A stretch of DNA of 64,000 bases from Hymenobacter fodinae (GCF_004745825.1 NZ_SRLA01000001.1:806001-870000), one strand, 5' to 3'. Numbered from the stretch's first letter, positions 27,805 to 37,115 are shown. Numbers and translations are program-made. Notes: generated from the sequence alone by a model not told the origin.

Positions 27805-28665
27805 CTAGCGCCGGAACGTGAAGCCCACGAAGAACTCCCGATCCATTTCTTTGCTCAAGGCTAAGTGCGCGCCAAAGTCGGCCTGCAGGTTTTTGTTGAT
27901 GGAAAAGATGGGCGCCACATTGATGGAAGAACGCCAGCCCGAGTGCTCAGCATCCCACTGCGTTACGCCTTCCACCAGAAAGCTGAATAAGTCGCTAAAC
28001 TCATGGTCGATGGCCACAGAAGGCATCATGCGCAGGTAATGATTACGCTGCTCCGAGTCGTAATTTAGGTCAGACTCTATTTGCACATCCAGGTTCCACT
28101 TGTGCGGCAGCATGATGTTGACGGGCAGAATCAGACCTCCTTCAATGGCGCCGTTGCGGGCCTGTTTGCTGGTGGGCAGGCGGGTGTAGGCCACTACCGA
28201 CATGGCAACGGGGCTTTCCTGATCATCGCCGAGGAAGTTGTGCTTCACCCGAATGGCCAAGTCGCCAAACCCGCGGCTCTTGTTCCACTCCGACTGATGT
28301 TCACCGCGCTCCTTGCCAATGCTGTAGAGTGGCACCTCCACCTGCAGGTCGGTGCGGTGCGTTAGGCCCATTTTAGCTACTGCGTAGGCCACGTGAAAGT
28401 CGCGGCTGCGCATCGTGTCTTCGCGGGAGTTAATCAGGCGTACAGCGTCCGTTTCCAATTGAAAGTGCCCAGCATCTACCGTGAAGGGGCTTTCCGTAAC
28501 GCCGGGTCGGTCGGGGCGCAGCTCCCGGAGTTGGTTGCGTGGCACCGGATGGAATAGGTCGAAGTGAGCCGAGTCGTAAGGCGACGACTTTTTAAGGTCT
28601 TGGGCAGCTAGTTGCAACGGGGCAAGCGCACCCAAGAGCCACAAAACTGAGTAGCGTGTAAACAT
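27805..28665 (-). CDS. Outer-membrane beta-barrel transporter-like protein (phenol MetA-degradation superfamily)
   Basis: The 286-residue product has a signal peptide (MFTRYSVLWLLGALAPLQLAAQ), an RPDRPGVTESPFTVDAGHFQLE segment typical of the family, and alternating amphipathic strands to an aromatic C-terminus (EFFVGFTFRR) suitable for barrel insertion. Family members are annotated as outer-membrane transporters of unspecified substrates. It begins 56 bases after the TonB receptor and is probably cotranscribed, which suggests a role in the same uptake process or in balancing it. The TAG stop is part of a CTAGGCC word. Confidence 0.72.
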   Translation of the reverse strand: MFTRYSVLWLLGALAPLQLAAQDLKKSSPYDSAHFDLFHPVPRNQLRELRPDRPGVTESPFTVDAGHFQLETDAVRLINSREDTMRSRDFHVAYAVAKMGLTHRTDLQVEVPLYSIGKERGEHQSEWNKSRGFGDLAIRVKHNFLGDDQESPVAMSVVAYTRLPTSKQARNGAIEGGLILPVNIMLPHKWNLDVQIESDLNYDSEQRNHYLRMMPSVAIDHEFSDLFSFLVEGVTQWDAEHSGWRSSINVAPIFSINKNLQADFGAHLALSKEMDREFFVGFTFRR

Positions 28666-28721
28666 GAGGGGAGAGGAGTAGGGGGTGTAATCCGCCCCTA
28701 CGCAAACGCCCGAAAAGAAGC

Positions 28722-31196
28722 CTAGAAAACCATGGTTATTTTGAGACTCAGGTTCCGCCCCTGATTGTAGATGCCTCGCCGGCCGGTCGGCGAAGCGGCA
28801 TAGTACTCAAAGTACTTCAGGCGGTTAAGGTGCGACTGATACGTGGTATTGAGGGCATTATCCAGCTGGAGAAAAAACTGAAGCCACTCGCGCTTCTCGG
28901 GGCCGCTGGCTAGGCCAGTCCCTGCTCCCAGCCCCAGCAATGCGTAGCCCGCCGTGCGCGTCTCGGTGTTATCTACGGCGTAAAAGCGGTTTTGCGGCGC
29001 ATTGTAGTCGAGCACGGCCCGCACGTAGGGGTGTAGCAAGCGGCCCCAGGGGTGCTCCCGGGTGAGGCGCACCTCCGAGCGCGTGCGGAGCGGTGGTATC
29101 AGGGGTAGGTATTTGGCCGCGCTGCCATTGGCCTCCAGCAGTTGGGCCTCGCGGTTGAGGCCCGTTACGTAGGCCAGGCTGTTGCTAAACAGCAAGCTGG
29201 GTAAGGCCCGCGGGTGCAGATTCACGGTGGCCTCGGCCCCATAGAGGCGGGCCCGGCCTTGCTGATACTGATACGTAGCGTTGCCCGGCACCAGCACCAC
29301 GGGTTGCCCATCGGGGCCATTCAGGCGGGCTTGGTAAATGTAGTTGTCGATGGAGTTATTGAAGATGCTGGCGCTCAGCTCGGCATCGGGCAGGTAGGCG
29401 CTCAGTCCGAGGTCTTGCTGTAGGCTAAACTCGGGCCCGAAACTACGGTTGCCCAGGTACACAATGTGGGCGCCCGGGTCGAGGCCATTGGAACCAACCT
29501 CCGTGATGTTGGGCGCCCGGTAGCCCCGCGCTACGTTGGCGCGCAGCAGCAGCCGGTCTGACAAGTTATAGGTGGCGCCTATACTGGCCGACAGGCCGCG
29601 GTACGTACCCCGAAAAGCCGGGAACTGCGGCGCTAGGCCACTGCCGGCACCCACCTGCTGTGGAAAGCCGGTGGCCGGGTTCTCGCCTACGTAAAAATCA
29701 GCCCACCGCAGCACCCGCGTATCATAGCGGAGGCCGCCCGAAAGATCGAGCTTGCCAAAGGTTTTCTTCAGGTAGAGGTAACCCCCAACGTCAAACAGGG
29801 AATAGTCGGGAATGGGGAAGTCGGTGGCGTTACGGTTCGTATTAGTCTGGTACATGCCGTTTAGGCCCAGCGTTGTCTCTATGCCCTGCCAGGCAGGAGC
29901 GGCGTAGCGTAAGTCGTAGTTGTAGGTGTTAAGGGCCACGGCTAGGCCAGCCTGCGCAGGAGCAGTGGGGTGGTTATACTCGCGGCGGATATTTTGCTGT
30001 GCCCCCAGCAGCGCGTGCAGTTCTCCGGTCCCCAACTTTAGGCGCGTCCGGCTAAGCAGGCGGTAGTGCTGAATGTGCTGGTGCAGCGGGTTGATGCGGT
30101 ACGTGGCCAAGTCAGCATCTGCAACTATAGGGCGCTGCTTGATATCATCCAGCTCCCCATCAAATATCTGCCGCGTGAAGCGCCGGCTCAGAGAGTCACG
30201 GCTGCCATCGGGAATTTCCTGCAGGTTGTCGTAGAGAGTGGTGTAGAGTTGGGTCGAACCCCAGGTTTTCTCCAGCCCGGCCATGGCCGTTAGGTTCAGT
30301 TCCCGGAAAGCCGTGCCGTATACGCGACCTTCTAGGGCATTGCGGTAGGCCTGTGCCAGCCGGTATGAGCCCCGCGCCGCGTACTGCCAGCCGTTGCGGT
30401 TGTAGTGCAGGCCTAGCGAGGTGCCAATGAGGTTATTGTTCGTTTGATATTCCGTCAGGGCGTCGCCGTGTAGCTCGCCGGCGGGCCCGTTAGGCAAGCG
30501 CGGCAGCATATTGATAACGCCGGCCACCGCATCGGAGCCGTAAATTAGGCTGGCTGGGCCCTTCACTACCTCAATTCGGTCGATGTCGTACTGGTCTATT
30601 TCGATGCCGTGCTCATCGCCCCACTGCTGGCCCTCTTGGCGCAACCCGTTGTAGAGCGTGAGCACTCGGTTATAACCCAGTCCCCTGATGAAAGGCTTGG
30701 AAATATTGGGGCCAGTGGTTACGGCGCTCAAGCCCGGCACGCCTTTCACGGCGGCATCAATCACGTTGTTGCTGCCATTGAGGTGCACCTCCCGGCGGCT
30801 GAGCACGGCAATGGGCACAGGGCTCTTGCGCAGCTCTGTAGCCCTGGAAACCCCCGTTACCACCACTTCCTGCAAGGCCGCTGGGGTTGGAGTAAGCTGC
30901 GCATTCAGGGCGTGAGTTTGGCCGGCCACTACCGTCAGGCGCTGCCGCTGACTTTGGAATCCGATACTTGAAATGACTAGTTCCTGACTGCCCGCCGACA
31001 CTTGCTGCAGTTCATAGCGGCCTTGGGCATCAGTGGCCGTACCCATGCCGCTGCCAGATAGTACCACCGTAGCCAACTCTAGCGGCTTACCCTCGGCCAG
31101 TACCTGCCCCCTAATACTACCCGTAGACTGGGCCAGCGCCCACTGGTTGCTACCACTAAGGAGCAAGGCAAGCAACAGAGTAAGAGTGTGTTTCAT
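28722..31196 (-). CDS. TonB-dependent receptor, probably for a metal or metal chelate
   Basis: The 824 residues comprise a signal peptide, a carboxypeptidase-regulatory-like domain (about 25-110, IRGQVLAEGKPLELATVVLSG), a plug (about 115-235: EVVVTGVSRATELRKSPVPI, IEVVKGPASLIYGSDAVAGVINM) and a 22-strand-type barrel ending NLSLKITMVF. In a TonB system it would import a scarce ligand. The promoter region holds a 16-bp palindrome also found before the neighbouring Nramp gene, so manganese or iron is the best guess. The gene is followed by an outer-membrane barrel gene on the same strand. Confidence 0.9.
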   Translation of the reverse strand: MKHTLTLLLALLLSGSNQWALAQSTGSIRGQVLAEGKPLELATVVLSGSGMGTATDAQGRYELQQVSAGSQELVISSIGFQSQRQRLTVVAGQTHALNAQLTPTPAALQEVVVTGVSRATELRKSPVPIAVLSRREVHLNGSNNVIDAAVKGVPGLSAVTTGPNISKPFIRGLGYNRVLTLYNGLRQEGQQWGDEHGIEIDQYDIDRIEVVKGPASLIYGSDAVAGVINMLPRLPNGPAGELHGDALTEYQTNNNLIGTSLGLHYNRNGWQYAARGSYRLAQAYRNALEGRVYGTAFRELNLTAMAGLEKTWGSTQLYTTLYDNLQEIPDGSRDSLSRRFTRQIFDGELDDIKQRPIVADADLATYRINPLHQHIQHYRLLSRTRLKLGTGELHALLGAQQNIRREYNHPTAPAQAGLAVALNTYNYDLRYAAPAWQGIETTLGLNGMYQTNTNRNATDFPIPDYSLFDVGGYLYLKKTFGKLDLSGGLRYDTRVLRWADFYVGENPATGFPQQVGAGSGLAPQFPAFRGTYRGLSASIGATYNLSDRLLLRANVARGYRAPNITEVGSNGLDPGAHIVYLGNRSFGPEFSLQQDLGLSAYLPDAELSASIFNNSIDNYIYQARLNGPDGQPVVLVPGNATYQYQQGRARLYGAEATVNLHPRALPSLLFSNSLAYVTGLNREAQLLEANGSAAKYLPLIPPLRTRSEVRLTREHPWGRLLHPYVRAVLDYNAPQNRFYAVDNTETRTAGYALLGLGAGTGLASGPEKREWLQFFLQLDNALNTTYQSHLNRLKYFEYYAASPTGRRGIYNQGRNLSLKITMVF

Positions 31197-31266
31197 AAAA
31201 CAAGTGCCGTGAGTAGAAGCAGCCGATAGACCGCCGTTACTGCGTTTAAACCGGGTTAAATAAAAA

Positions 31267-31282
31267 TTTAGAGTAGTCTAAA
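31267..31282. promoter_or_regulatory. Shared operator, site A: TTTAGAGTAGTCTAAA
   Basis: Six-base perfect arms TTTAGA/TCTAAA surround GTAG, 71 bases before the TonB receptor start. It matches site B upstream of the Nramp gene at 15 of 16 positions. Size and composition fit a DtxR/MntR-family metalloregulator operator; the regulator gene is not in the window. Confidence 0.6.
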
Positions 31283-31295
31283 AGCGAAAAGCCAA

Positions 31296-31333
31296 AAAAG
31301 CGCTGCTTGGCCTAGGCCTATAGCAGCGCTTTT
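31296..31333 (-). terminator. Terminator after the Nramp gene, loop made of the repeated word
   Basis: Eleven-base arms (AAAAGCGCTGC and GCAGCGCTTTT) enclose a loop reading TTGGCCTAGGCCTATA, a back-to-back pair of GGCCTAG and CTAGGCC. It sits just after the Nramp stop. Confidence 0.75.
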
Positions 31334-31336
31334 GGT

Positions 31337-32716
31337 TTACCTGAAGAAGGTCTGGAACAGTAGGTAGCAGTTCAGCAGCACGATAATGCCCGACACGCTC
31401 CACGCTGCCGTTTGCAGCCAGGGCTTGTTTACGAACACGCCCATTTTGGCTTTGCTGCCCGTAAAGAGCACGAGTGGAATAACGGCAAAGCTGAGTTGAA
31501 ACGACAGAATCACTTGGCTGAGAACCAGTAGCTCACCCGTGCCTTTCTCCCCGTACAGCCAGGCTACTATGAAGGCTGGCACTACGGCAATACCGCGCGT
31601 AATTAGGCGGCGCACCCAGGGCTTGAGCTTCAGATCCAGGAAGCCTTCCATCACAATCTGACCAGCTAGAGTGCCGGTGAGCGTAGAGGTTTGACCTGAG
31701 GCCAGCAGAGCTACTGCAAACAGAATGGAGGCGGCACTGGCCCCCAGTACGGGCGCCAGGAGCTTATGGGCATCGGCAATGTCGGCAATGTCTTGGTGTC
31801 CGTTGCGGTGAAATGCTGCCGCCGAGGTTACCAGAATAGCTGCATTCACAAAGAAGGCCAGAAACAGCGCCACCGTGCTGTCAATAGTAGCAAACTTGAT
31901 GGCCATGCGCTTGCCCGGCTCATCTTGGGTGAAGGCCCGGGTTTGCACAATGCTGGAGTGCAGGTACAGGTTGTGCGGCATAACGGTAGCCCCCAGAATA
32001 CCGATGGCGATGTACAGCATCTTAGGGGTGGTTACGATCTGAGGTTGGGGCACTAGGCCACCCACAATGCCAAACCAATCGGGCTTCGAGATGATGATTT
32101 CGTAGAGAAAGCACCCAAACACCACCGTCAGCAGGCCCGCCACAATGCTTTCCAGCACCCGGAACCCCTTGCTCTGGAAGAACAAGACCACCAGCACATC
32201 TAGAATGGTAATGGATACACCCCAGGTCAGCGGGAGCCCAAACAACAGGTTTAGGGCAATGGCTGAGCCGATAACTTCCGCTAGGTCGCAGGCGGCAATG
32301 GCTACCTCACACAGCAACCACAGCACCTTGGCTACCGGCGCCGAATAATGGTCGCGGCACGCCTGGGCCAGGTCGCGGCCCGTTACGATGCCCAGCTTGG
32401 CGGCCAAGTGCTGAAGCAGCATGGCAAACAAATTGGAAATCAGAATGACCGAAAGCAGCGTATAGCCGAAACGCGAGCCGCCTTCAATGTCGGTAGCCCA
32501 GTTGCCGGGGTCCATGTAGCCTACCGCCACCATAAGCCCCGGCCCCCAAAATGCTAGCAGCTTGCGCCAGAACGACGCACTCTGCGCGGGCACCCGAATA
32601 GAGGCGTACACCTCGGCCAATGAGTTTTGCTTCCGGGCCCGGCGCCAGCCGGTAGCGGCCTGCACATCCGCTTCGGAAGGAGTAACAACGGGAGGAGTTT
32701 GTATGGCTGGAGGCAT
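31337..32716 (-). CDS. mntH: Nramp-family divalent metal transporter (MntH-like)
   Basis: The chosen ATG (32716) gives 459 residues; a GTG 24 bases upstream is possible. [23 protein letters not shown] is the TM1 metal-binding signature (Asp and Asn in DPGN), and [14 protein letters not shown] is the TM6 MPH signature. About eleven membrane segments are present. Such carriers import Mn2+ or Fe2+ with protons. A 16-bp operator-like palindrome lies about 40 bases upstream and is almost identical to one before the TonB receptor, which suggests metal-dependent repression. Confidence 0.92.
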   Translation of the reverse strand: MPPAIQTPPVVTPSEADVQAATGWRRARKQNSLAEVYASIRVPAQSASFWRKLLAFWGPGLMVAVGYMDPGNWATDIEGGSRFGYTLLSVILISNLFAMLLQHLAAKLGIVTGRDLAQACRDHYSAPVAKVLWLLCEVAIAACDLAEVIGSAIALNLLFGLPLTWGVSITILDVLVVLFFQSKGFRVLESIVAGLLTVVFGCFLYEIIISKPDWFGIVGGLVPQPQIVTTPKMLYIAIGILGATVMPHNLYLHSSIVQTRAFTQDEPGKRMAIKFATIDSTVALFLAFFVNAAILVTSAAAFHRNGHQDIADIADAHKLLAPVLGASAASILFAVALLASGQTSTLTGTLAGQIVMEGFLDLKLKPWVRRLITRGIAVVPAFIVAWLYGEKGTGELLVLSQVILSFQLSFAVIPLVLFTGSKAKMGVFVNKPWLQTAAWSVSGIIVLLNCYLLFQTFFR

Positions 32717-32752
32717 AGAGTCAGAGGTACTTGAAGTCACAAAGTAACAGAT

Positions 32753-32768
32753 TTTAGGGTAGTCTAAA
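32753..32768. promoter_or_regulatory. Shared operator, site B: TTTAGGGTAGTCTAAA
   Basis: This site lies 37 bases before the Nramp ATG and differs from site A at one base. It sits between the divergent Nramp and CDF genes, so it might also touch CDF transcription, 110 bases away. Confidence 0.6.
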
Positions 32769-32878
32769 TTTATTTTTAAGACAGGTTAATTACTGCGTTT
32801 GTTTTAAAAAGTTTTGTCCGCAGTAGCCTACCAGGTTTTTTACCTGAATTTTGTTGTTCGCTCCACAGTTACGTACTC

Positions 32879-33886
32879 ATGGCTTCACTTCCCCTCAAAA
32901 CGCGCTACGGGCTACTATCGTTGGTAGTCAGTGTAGTGTTGGTGGCAATTAAATTCTACGCCTACCTACTCACCCGCTCTCAGGCCGTGCTTACCGATGC
33001 GCTGGAGTCCATCATCAACGTAGTCACCAGCGGGTTTGCGCTCTATAGCATCTACCTGGCCAGCCTGCCCAAGGATGAAAACCATCCGTATGGCCACGGC
33101 AAGATTGAGTACCTGTCTATCGGGTTTGAGGGTGCCCTGATTCTGACCGCAGGCGTGTATATTTTTCGCACTGCCATTCTCTCCTTACTGAATCCGCACG
33201 CAGTGGAGCGGCCCGACTGGGGTATGGCTCTGTTGGCCTTTACGGCCTTGGTGAACTTGGTGGTGGGCTTCCTGCTCGTGCGCGCGGGCAAGCAGCACAA
33301 CTCCGTGGCGCTGGTAGGAGATGGGCAGCACCTCTACATGGACTCCGTAAGCACCTTGGTGTCATGCGCGGCACTACTCCTGGTGCTATTCACTGACAAC
33401 GTACTGTTCGACTCCGGCGCTGCCTTGGTGCTGGGTGTATTTATTGTGGTGAATGGCTACCGCATGCTGCGGCGCTCCATTGGGGGGCTCATGGACGAGT
33501 CGGATGTGAAAACGGTAAAACAGGTGATTGCTGAGTTGCAGGCCCACCGCCAGCCGTCTTGGATTGATGTGCACAACCTACGCGTGCTGCGCTACGGCGC
33601 CGATTTGCACGTAGACTGCCATGTGACCATGCCCTATTACTTCACTCTCGACGAAACCCATGGCCAGGTGCACCGCATTGAGGAGTTTGTGGCCAGCAAG
33701 TTTGAGGTGGAGGTAGAAATGTTTGTGCACGCCGACCCATGCACCTTCGCAGCCTGCTCGCACTGCCACATGCCCGACTGCCCCGTGCGACAGCACCCCT
33801 TCAGCCAGGAAATACCCTGGACCCTGGCTAACACCGTAAAAAACGAGCGCCATCAGCTGCTCTTAGAAGAAGAGGAACAGGCCTAG
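32879..33886 (+). CDS. Cation diffusion facilitator exporter with Cys/His-rich tail
   Basis: The 335-residue protein has six membrane segments and a C-terminal cytoplasmic domain, typical of CDF metal/proton antiporters. NHPYGHGKIEYL follows TM2 and HLYMDSVS in TM5 keeps the HxxxD pair. In TM2 the usual DxxxD or HxxxD appears as TDALESIIN, so the second ligand position is Ser with Glu just before it, which may alter metal choice. The tail adds HADPCTFAACSHCHMPDCP, an extra Cys/His cluster. It is divergent from the Nramp importer, so import and export of a metal are paired. The TAG stop is in a GGCCTAG word. Confidence 0.9.
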   Translation: MASLPLKTRYGLLSLVVSVVLVAIKFYAYLLTRSQAVLTDALESIINVVTSGFALYSIYLASLPKDENHPYGHGKIEYLSIGFEGALILTAGVYIFRTAILSLLNPHAVERPDWGMALLAFTALVNLVVGFLLVRAGKQHNSVALVGDGQHLYMDSVSTLVSCAALLLVLFTDNVLFDSGAALVLGVFIVVNGYRMLRRSIGGLMDESDVKTVKQVIAELQAHRQPSWIDVHNLRVLRYGADLHVDCHVTMPYYFTLDETHGQVHRIEEFVASKFEVEVEMFVHADPCTFAACSHCHMPDCPVRQHPFSQEIPWTLANTVKNERHQLLLEEEEQA

Positions 33887-33914
33887 CAACTCTGCGGTGA
33901 GGTTATATAAAGCG

Positions 33915-33964
33915 GGAGCGAGGAATCTGGTTGGCCACTAGGCCACACTCGGGTTCCTCGCTCC
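33915..33964. terminator. Bidirectional terminator after the CDF gene
   Basis: Eleven-base arms (GGAGCGAGGAA and complement) precede T7. The 28-base loop contains CTAGGCCAC. Confidence 0.8.
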
Positions 33965-34026
33965 TTTTTTTAATAGGTAGCTTCTGCTGGCTGAGAAAGT
34001 AGTCATTCTATAGTAGTACTAGCTGG

Positions 34027-34260
34027 CTACTTATCGAAAAACCAGGAGTAAAGCAGCCACAACAGCGTCATCAGTCCGAAAACGTACCAAATCCATTTGT
34101 TGGACTCCGGCTCGGAGCCGCTTGTACGCTCGCGGCGTTTGAGAAAAGGAGGAAGCATTGGAAAGAAGGTAGATGTGGAAAACAGCTTGTTCTTCCCATA
34201 CGGACGCGAAGAGTTGGCGTTCCGGCTCAGGTTGCGGCGCTGGGCTCTAGGCCGCTTCAT
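34027..34260 (-). CDS. Small single-pass membrane protein of unknown function
   Basis: The ATG at 34260 lies two bases after the stop of the upstream sugar dehydrogenase gene, so the two are probably coupled. The 77 residues are basic for the first half and end in one clear hydrophobic helix (WIWYVFGLMTLLWLLYSWFF). An internal Met (codon 35) could be the true start and would leave 43 residues. I do not recognise the family. Confidence 0.5.
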   Translation of the reverse strand: MKRPRAQRRNLSRNANSSRPYGKNKLFSTSTFFPMLPPFLKRRERTSGSEPESNKWIWYVFGLMTLLWLLYSWFFDK

Positions 34261-34262
34261 GG

Positions 34263-35672
34263 CTATTCCACCACCAGGCGCTGCGTAAAACTGCCAGTAG
34301 GAGTAAGCACGCTAGCCGAATACAACCCCGGCCGCAGCTCCGCCACCGACACATCTAGCGCCGACTGCCCCGCCGCAAATCGACTGGTAAGTACCACCCG
34401 GCCCAGGGCGTCGCGTAGCTCTGTGGGCAGCGCTGTAGTAGCGGGGGCGGGCAGGCGTAGGGTTACGCTATTGGTGGCAGGGTTGGGCCACAGGCCTAGA
34501 GCTTGCGTCCGGGCAGTTGTGGTGGGCGTGGCTACGTAGGCCAGGTTCTCCAGTACCAGAATGCGGTCATCGGTAGCAGCGGGGGCACCGCGGCCGTCGC
34601 GGTTGCTGGTGCCCACGTACACGCGCCCCTGCGGCGACACGCAAATGGCTCGGAGTCGCCCGAAGGAGGTCAGGCTGGACTCGCCTGCTCCGGCCGTGGC
34701 CGTACCCGCCGCAGTAAGCGGAATTTGGGTGAGCTTGTTGCCGCGCAGGGTGGCAGCCAGCAAGCTGTTGCGCCAGCCCGGAATGGCAGGGTGGTCGTAG
34801 TACGTAAGAGCGGCTACGCCCACGGTAGGCGCCCAGGTGTAAATGGGCTCCCGCACGTTGTTGGCGGTGCAGTAGGCCTGTTCGGCGCTGAGGTTGCAGA
34901 GGCCCTCCACCGTAGGCCACCCATAGTTGCGGTTGGGCTCAATGATGTTTACTTCGTCCTCGGCATTCTCGCCATGCTCTGAGCTATAGAGTAGCCCGTT
35001 GGCGGCTCGCACCAAGCCTTGCGGGTTGCGGTGCCCAAAGGTGTAGCTGGCGTTGCCTGTCACTGGGTTATCACTCGGGATGCTGCCATCGAGGTTTAGG
35101 CGCAGAATCTTGCCGTTCAGGGAAGCGCGGTTTTGGGCGGCGGGCCGGTCCTGAGCGTCGCCGGTGGTCATAAGCAGGGTGCGGTCGGGCATAATGAGCA
35201 GGCGCGAGCCACTGTGGGTGCTCACGGCCGGAATGTTGCCCAGCAGCACCAGCGGGCTGCCCAGCGTGCCATTGGCATACGTCAGGCGCACCAGCTTCTC
35301 CTTGTAGCCATTGTCGTTGTAGTTGTACACCACATACACATAGGGCGAGGTTGCAAAATCAGGGTGGAGCGCCATGCCCAGTAGGCCACCTTCTGAGCTG
35401 GTTACCACGTCGCTAAGCGTAATGAGGGGCGTAACGGCGCCCGTGCTCGGGTTTACGCGGCTAATGCGGCCTCCGCGCTCCGTCATCCAGATGAAATTAT
35501 CGGGCCCCCACACCAGCTCCCACGGTACCTGTAGGCCAGTGCTCAACGCCGAAACCGTAACCGTAGCGGTGCCTACGGGAAAGGTAGTAAGCACCGGCAG
35601 GGTTTGCGTGTGGCCGCTGGTGGCACCAGCTAGTAAGAGGCTGGTAATGGATAATGCGTACAGAGCTTTCAT
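34263..35672 (-). CDS. Secreted PQQ-dependent sugar dehydrogenase with T9SS sorting domain
   Basis: The 469-residue product has a signal peptide (MKALYALSITSLLLAG), a six-bladed propeller of the soluble glucose/sorbosone dehydrogenase type (about 35-375), and a type A T9SS sorting domain from about 390 (LWPNPATNSVTLRLP... GLYSASV... QRLVVE). Conserved pieces are VPWELVWGP, THSGSRLL, FGHRNPQG, SEHGENAEDEVN and NYGWP. It would oxidise sugars outside the cell with PQQ. No PQQ synthesis genes are in the window. A second relative is at 55668. Confidence 0.85.
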   Translation of the reverse strand: MKALYALSITSLLLAGATSGHTQTLPVLTTFPVGTATVTVSALSTGLQVPWELVWGPDNFIWMTERGGRISRVNPSTGAVTPLITLSDVVTSSEGGLLGMALHPDFATSPYVYVVYNYNDNGYKEKLVRLTYANGTLGSPLVLLGNIPAVSTHSGSRLLIMPDRTLLMTTGDAQDRPAAQNRASLNGKILRLNLDGSIPSDNPVTGNASYTFGHRNPQGLVRAANGLLYSSEHGENAEDEVNIIEPNRNYGWPTVEGLCNLSAEQAYCTANNVREPIYTWAPTVGVAALTYYDHPAIPGWRNSLLAATLRGNKLTQIPLTAAGTATAGAGESSLTSFGRLRAICVSPQGRVYVGTSNRDGRGAPAATDDRILVLENLAYVATPTTTARTQALGLWPNPATNSVTLRLPAPATTALPTELRDALGRVVLTSRFAAGQSALDVSVAELRPGLYSASVLTPTGSFTQRLVVE

Positions 35673-35818
35673 AGTCAGAGGCTTGCTAAACGTGTAGAAG
35701 TTTCTCGATGAACGAATTATTCTCTTCTATGGATGAGGTGGCCGCACCTTTTCCGGCCGTACCTTGCCGGCTCCTAGCTCCCTCAATCCTAGGCCACTGG
35801 TTTTGCCTGCTTCCGTAC

Positions 35819-36253
35819 ATGTTTACCATCAGTACCAACCCTGCCCAGCTCAACGTCGAGGTCATTCACCGCTACCTGTCCCAGGAGTCATACTGGGCGC
35901 AGGGCATTCCGCTGGAAACAGTGCAGCGGGCCATTGCCAATTCCCTGAATTTTGGGGTGTACTCCCCAACCGGCGAGCAGGTGGCCTACGCTCGCGTCGT
36001 TACCGATAAAGCCACTTTCGCATGGCTCTGCGACGTGTTTGTGCTGCCTGCGTTTCAGGGGCAGGGCATCGGCAAGCAGCTGCAGGCCGAAATCTGGGCT
36101 CACCCCGAGCTGCAGGGCCTGCGCCGCTATCTGCTGGCTACCCTCGATGCCCACGGGCTCTACCGGCAGTTCGGCTTCCAGGACCTGACTGCCCCCGAGC
36201 GCTACCTGGAAATTCGGCGGCCTAACCCCTACGGTACGCCCACGGCAAATTAA
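35819..36253 (+). CDS. GNAT family N-acetyltransferase
   Basis: The ATG at 35819 (MFTISTNPAQLNVEVIHRYL) gives 144 residues, the normal size for this single-domain family; a longer frame upstream is GC-rich leader. VYSPTGEQVAYARVVTD, WLCDVFVLPAFQGQGIGKQL (acetyl-CoA loop Q/RxxGxG/A) and LATLDAHGLYRQFGF are typical of the YjaB/PanZ-like subgroup. The acceptor substrate is unknown. It is divergent from the sugar dehydrogenase gene. Confidence 0.85.
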   Translation: MFTISTNPAQLNVEVIHRYLSQESYWAQGIPLETVQRAIANSLNFGVYSPTGEQVAYARVVTDKATFAWLCDVFVLPAFQGQGIGKQLQAEIWAHPELQGLRRYLLATLDAHGLYRQFGFQDLTAPERYLEIRRPNPYGTPTAN

Positions 36254-36397
36254 CACCAGTGGCCTAGACCACCCCCCGGCCAGGGCCGCGACATGCGGGC
36301 GAGACCAACCCAGATATAGTAATACGCCTACGTGTTTGTTAGCCAGCCGCTTCGGGTAAAGAAGGCTGCTGCATGAAAAAAACTAAAGCTCATCTAA

Positions 36398-36428
36398 TTT
36401 ATTCTGCCTACCTGAGGTAGTATCTTCC
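36398..36428 (+). promoter_or_regulatory. Promoter of the HD hydrolase gene
   Basis: TTTA, 19 bases, then TATCTTCC resembles the -33/-7 pair at the right spacing with one or two mismatches each. The spacer holds a small palindrome, CTACC-TGA-GGTAG, that could be an operator. Confidence 0.4.
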
Positions 36429-36461
36429 TGTAGTGCGCCACTTGGTTGCTTCCGTATAGTT

Positions 36462-37115
36462 ATGGTTATGAATACCACTTTGCCGGCTCGCTGGCACCAG
36501 TTAACTGCTCCACTCATCCCGGAAGAAGCGCGTCGTACGGCCATGCTCAAGCAGCTCACCGAGGCCTACCAGGGCTCCGACCGCCACTACCACTCCCTGC
36601 ACCACATTCGGGCCTTGCTCGACTGCACCGACCAGCACGCTGCTACCCTGCAGGATGCCGAAGTGGTGCAGCTGGCCATCTGGTTTCATGATGCCGTGTA
36701 CAGCACCCGCCGCGACGACAATGAAGCCCGAAGTGCCGCGCTAGCCCTCGAGTTTCTAGGCCACTCCACGCTCTCGCCCGCGCGCCGCCAGCGGGTGGCC
36801 TACCTCATTGAGCGCACCAACGACCACACCCAGCCTCAGCCCGCCGCCGACTCCGACCTGCATTTTTTCTTGGATGCCGACCTGCAAATCTTGGGTGCCG
36901 CCGAAGCTGACTACTGGCAGTATGCCCGCCAAGTGCGCCAGGAGTACCGTCTCGTGCCCGATTTTCTCTACCGCCGCGGCCGCCGTAAGGTGCTAGAGAA
37001 GCTGCTCACCGCCCCCGTCCTTTACCAAACCGCACTGTTTCGCAACAAGCTCGATGCCCAGGCCCGCCGTAACCTGCGGGCTGAGCTGAAAGCATGGGAA
37101 AGTGGGGGAGTGTAA
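36462..37115 (+). CDS. Predicted metal-dependent HD-superfamily phosphohydrolase
   Basis: The 217-residue soluble protein has HYHSLHHIRALLDC, LAIWFHDAVYSTRRDDNE and ERTNDHTQ, the His/Asp pattern of a small HD-domain family often labelled predicted phosphohydrolase. The next ATG is two codons downstream and would serve equally well as a start. The substrate is unknown. It converges on the glycosidase gene, whose stop is 49 bases beyond. Confidence 0.75.
   Translation: MVMNTTLPARWHQLTAPLIPEEARRTAMLKQLTEAYQGSDRHYHSLHHIRALLDCTDQHAATLQDAEVVQLAIWFHDAVYSTRRDDNEARSAALALEFLGHSTLSPARRQRVAYLIERTNDHTQPQPAADSDLHFFLDADLQILGAAEADYWQYARQVRQEYRLVPDFLYRRGRRKVLEKLLTAPVLYQTALFRNKLDAQARRNLRAELKAWESGGV

Noticed and set aside
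36408-36420. CTACC-TGA-GGTAG palindrome as a firm operator
   Set aside because: It is a single short copy in a promoter spacer with no second site in the window, so it is only mentioned in the promoter entry.
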